From positions 66,145,364 through 66,209,363 of the forward strand of contig NC_061863.1 in the NCBI RefSeq assembly GCF_907164915.1: a DNA stretch of 64,000 nt, in the 5' to 3' direction. The position numbers and the translations under genes are program-made. Source of the stretch: Impatiens glandulifera. Taxonomy: Eukaryota > Streptophyta > Magnoliopsida > Ericales > Balsaminaceae. Positions 61,601 through 64,000 of this stretch are shown here, piece after piece (position 1 is the stretch's first letter; every line of letters starts with the position of its first letter). A model generated the notes under the pieces. That model did not search any database. It was not told the origin of the DNA and worked only from the letters and a program-made list of their open reading frames with translations.

Positions 61601-64000
61601 TGTGAAGTAAAAATCAATCTACCTTACCAAAAGTGAAAGATGTGCAGACAGAAATGATGAAAAGATGCGGTAAAGTAAAAAGGATAGTATCCTCCACAAT
61701 ATACCAGTGAGATATGACGGTTCATTTGTACCAATTTTAATACCTTGAGAAGGAAAGCAGCAGACCAACACAAGTGCTCAGCAGCCAAGCAACAAAGCCA
61801 TACTGAAAACAAATTGTAAGATTTAGTCACAACCAACTAAAAAACAAACTAGAGACGAATGTGAAAGGTAAAGTAGACAACAAGAACTCTTATAGAGAAA
61901 CAACCATCATATTCATCTGAGTGGACATGATAAAATATACAACTATAATACTTTCTGCAAGTGCATTATTGCTGATTACACTTATTTATTAATTTGCAAA
62001 ACAATAGCACAAGGGTTATGAAATATACCAATTCTTAGAGTTCAATTTATATGAGAATTCCAGTGAGAAAAATATGAGGTCAGAAAGCCAAGAATCCAAT
62101 CAAACTGCTTATCAATAACGTCATATATGAAGAAATAGAGTAACAACTATTTATATGCTAATCTATGTAAGGGTCGCGAGTGGAGTGGAGGAAAACTTTA
62201 GGCTAGAGAGTGGAAAGTTACTGCTTCAAAACTTTCGACGAAAAGGAGCAACTCTGTCCATCTATACTGCCAGTGAGTTACCTTTCTTCGTTCCTCTCAT
62301 ACCATAAGAGAGCTAAGTCTTGCCTAAGGTCAAGAGATCTTACTATTAAGCCAGTTTCTGGACGACAAAAGGAAGGCCTTTGGGAAGGTACGCTTACGAG
62401 GAAAGCTTAAAACAGAATTGAGATGAGAAGAAGATAAACCCTTGTATTGGGTATCAGAAACAGAATATAGAGCTAATGAAACAAGAAAAGGGTAGGTAGG
62501 ATTTAGATACCATATCTTTTTTCTTTCTTTTTTGAGAAAAGGACTTAGATACCATATCTTAAGTATACCCAAGCCAAACATATGTTGGTATTTTACTGAA
62601 AGAGACGTAAAGGAAATGCAACATAAATGAAAAGAATTTTTTCCAACTACCTTACGAGGTTGTGAGCTTATTGACATTTCTTCTGCTCGAAGTGACTGAA
62701 GGAATGCCATGATGGAACAGAAAACGGGAGACAGTAGCAAAACTGCCAAACCAAACTCAAACTGCAGTGAAAATGGACCAAAAGATGAAAATCAACTTAC
62801 TTATCACAACAAAAGAAATAAAATAATGGACAGTAACAAAACAAAGTAAAAAAAGGCAACATAGAAAAATCTCTTCTTACTTGTTGATGGGTGGTATTTA
62901 TGACTGTTATAGTCTTGGGACGGAAAATGGCCACTATGACCGTCTCAACAATAAAAACCAGGCTAAAGAGCACCCATGTTCTCTTTGGAGTGCTTGATAT
63001 ATGGTGAACAAAAACCCTACATAGTTGAAGCCATTTTTCCATCCCCTTCAGCCTAAGTTCTTCTGACAGAGAAAGTTGATGAGGTAATGCATTGTCTAAA
63101 CTTGCGGAATCAACAATAGCTGAATCAGTATTGTCCTTATGATCTCTGTCTGCATCTAAGCTACTCCTCTGCAGTAATGCCAGAATAGTTGGGTCCATTC
63201 CCTTCTCCTTCAACATCATGGCAAAATTAGGATCCAACCCTTTATCTTGCAATAGGCTAGTCAGTTCAATGTCACCATGTGTTTCTCTCTTTCTTAACAT
63301 GGATGTAATCCTAGGGTCATTTAACTTTTCTTGGAACGCAAGTGCCAAATTCAAATCTAGACATTGTTGATTTGCGGAAGTTGATGCACTTGACTCACGT
63401 CCTTCACTTTCAAGACCACTACTGGAACAAACAACTAAAGAACCGCTTTGATCAAAATTTCTATCAACAACATAAGATGTTCCTGTTTCAGTTTCTTGAA
63501 CAACTGAGCGAATAGAGCTGCTTCTTAACACTGTACTTGGCCTCCCACTATCCATGCTTTTATCACTGTTGACCCCTTTAACATCTGTCCCACCACCTTC
63601 AGAAGAGCTAGACGAAGTATTGTGCTCTTTCCTTCGAAAACTCTCTCTTAAACGAATCACTGTACTTTGCAGAGCATCCCTGCGTGCCGCTAATGGGTCT
63701 TTTACTGATAAATGACGTGAAACAGCAGCACATAAAAGCACTGATGCAACAATGGCATAACTAACACAATGTCCAAGGTACCTTCAATGGAGAAAAATAA
63801 CACCATTAGAGATGATGATAGGTTTGGGTCACACGTGTGGAGAACTATTTATAGTTTATTCAAGTAGAAACCGAACCAGTAATGAACCCCAAAGGAGATC
63901 AAGAATACTCTGTAAGCGCCAGCCACAAAAAGTGCTGTAACACGACTATCTAGGAGCTGAAATCCGTATAAGCATGTACCCATGTTCCAATCTACAACAT
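52649..64000 (-). CDS. DEK1: DEK1 phytocalpain, N-terminus beyond the window
   Basis: Plasma-membrane calpain required for epidermal identity and mechanosensing. Twenty-four exons are visible, running down from 64000: 64000-63877, 63781-62881, 62761-62651, 61802-61744, 61590-61431, 60718-60445, 60327-60177, 60073-59962, 59880-59715, 59638-59568, 59292-59201, 57658-57496, 57349-57278, 56786-56409, 56341-56226, 56128-55831, 55665-55349, 55269-54915, 54837-54517, 54329-54225, 54127-53999, 53878-53498, 53429-53049 and 52954-52649. Phases agree throughout, giving about 1,846 residues; some 300 are missing upstream. Order: membrane helices, a large cytosolic loop (exon 2), more helices, a charged linker (EEEILMQRREEEGRGKERRR), a laminin-G-like LG3 region, the CysPc protease core and a C2-like domain. 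The catalytic triad is intact: Cys in GDCWFL (codon 54112-54110), His in VQGHAYS (53518-53516) and Asn in VRNPW (53390-53388). A 1.15 kb inverted-repeat element lies in the intron 59200-57659. Confidence 0.97.
57940..59090. mobile_element. 1.15 kb element with 38-bp terminal inverted repeats, in a DEK1 intron
   Basis: The 38 bases at 57940-57977 (starting CGGGTAAAATACC, ending GTTGGTCGAA) are the inverted complement of 59053-59090 at 34 of 38 positions. The element fills most of the longest visible DEK1 intron (1,542 bases). I see no open reading frame that looks like a transposase; the interior has an AT-rich part and a GC-richer patch at about 58190-58260. I did not find an obvious target-site duplication, so the superfamily (MULE-like or another foldback type) is open. 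Being within an intron, it is transcribed with DEK1. Confidence 0.7.

Noticed and set aside
1..64000. CRISPR arrays, operons, phage or endogenous virus
   Set aside because: The window is plant nuclear DNA; no regularly spaced repeats, no prokaryotic gene clusters and no viral protein motifs were seen.

Overview
This is a nuclear segment of a flowering-plant (eudicot) chromosome. The evidence is AT-rich DNA, long gene-poor spacers full of small non-autonomous repeats, GT-AG (and a few GC-AG) introns of plant size, and plant-only genes: an IQM calmodulin-binding protein, a G-lectin receptor-like kinase, LOG, an R2R3-MYB, an AG-peptide and the phytocalpain DEK1. I cannot name the species. There is no prokaryotic, CRISPR or phage-like system, and no viral insertion that I can support.

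Layout. 1-503: last exon of an IQM-type gene cut by the left edge. 504-7991: 7.5 kb spacer with two SINE-like copies and an (AT)n array. 7992-10313 (+): intronless SD3-1-like lectin receptor pseudokinase. 10314-12951: repeat-dense spacer (Helitron-like ends, tandem repeat, orphan coding-like segment). 12952-14589 (+): intronless O-fucosyltransferase-like type II membrane protein, tail-to-tail with 14845-15924 (-) LOG8-like cytokinin-activating enzyme. 15925-23399: 7.5 kb spacer. 23400-24415 (-): MYB5/PH4-type R2R3-MYB. 25753-27656 (-): mitochondrial-type peptidyl-tRNA hydrolase, head-to-head with 28745-35914 (+) importin-beta/KETCH1-like karyopherin (20 exons, 1116 aa). 38149-39468 (+): mitochondrial dicarboxylate/tricarboxylate carrier, tail-to-tail with 39768-41892 (-) mitochondrial EF-P. 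43564-44467 (-): uncharacterised low-complexity plant protein. 47977-48165 (-): AG-peptide. 52649-64000 (-): DEK1 phytocalpain, 24 exons, about 1,846 residues, with the N-terminus beyond the right edge.

Exon models for the multi-exon genes were built by hand. In each, the exon lengths sum to an uninterrupted frame, which is the main internal check. Functionally, the 25.7-41.9 kb block brings together mitochondrial PTH, mitochondrial EF-P, a mitochondrial carrier and a karyopherin. From memory, PTH, KETCH1 and DTC are also neighbours in Arabidopsis (At5g19830, At5g19820, At5g19760), and AGP21 and DEK1 likewise (At1g55330, At1g55350), so the window looks like two conserved microsyntenic blocks separated by repeat-filled DNA.

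The most notable observations are: a 1.15 kb element with 38-bp terminal inverted repeats inside a DEK1 intron; a two-unit Helitron-like repeat at two places 36 kb apart; four copies of a tRNA-derived SINE-like family; a Gly-to-Ser change in the LOG PGGYGT motif encoded across a splice junction; Arg in place of the modified Lys at the EF-P tip; and three GC-AG introns confined to the PTH/KETCH1 pair.
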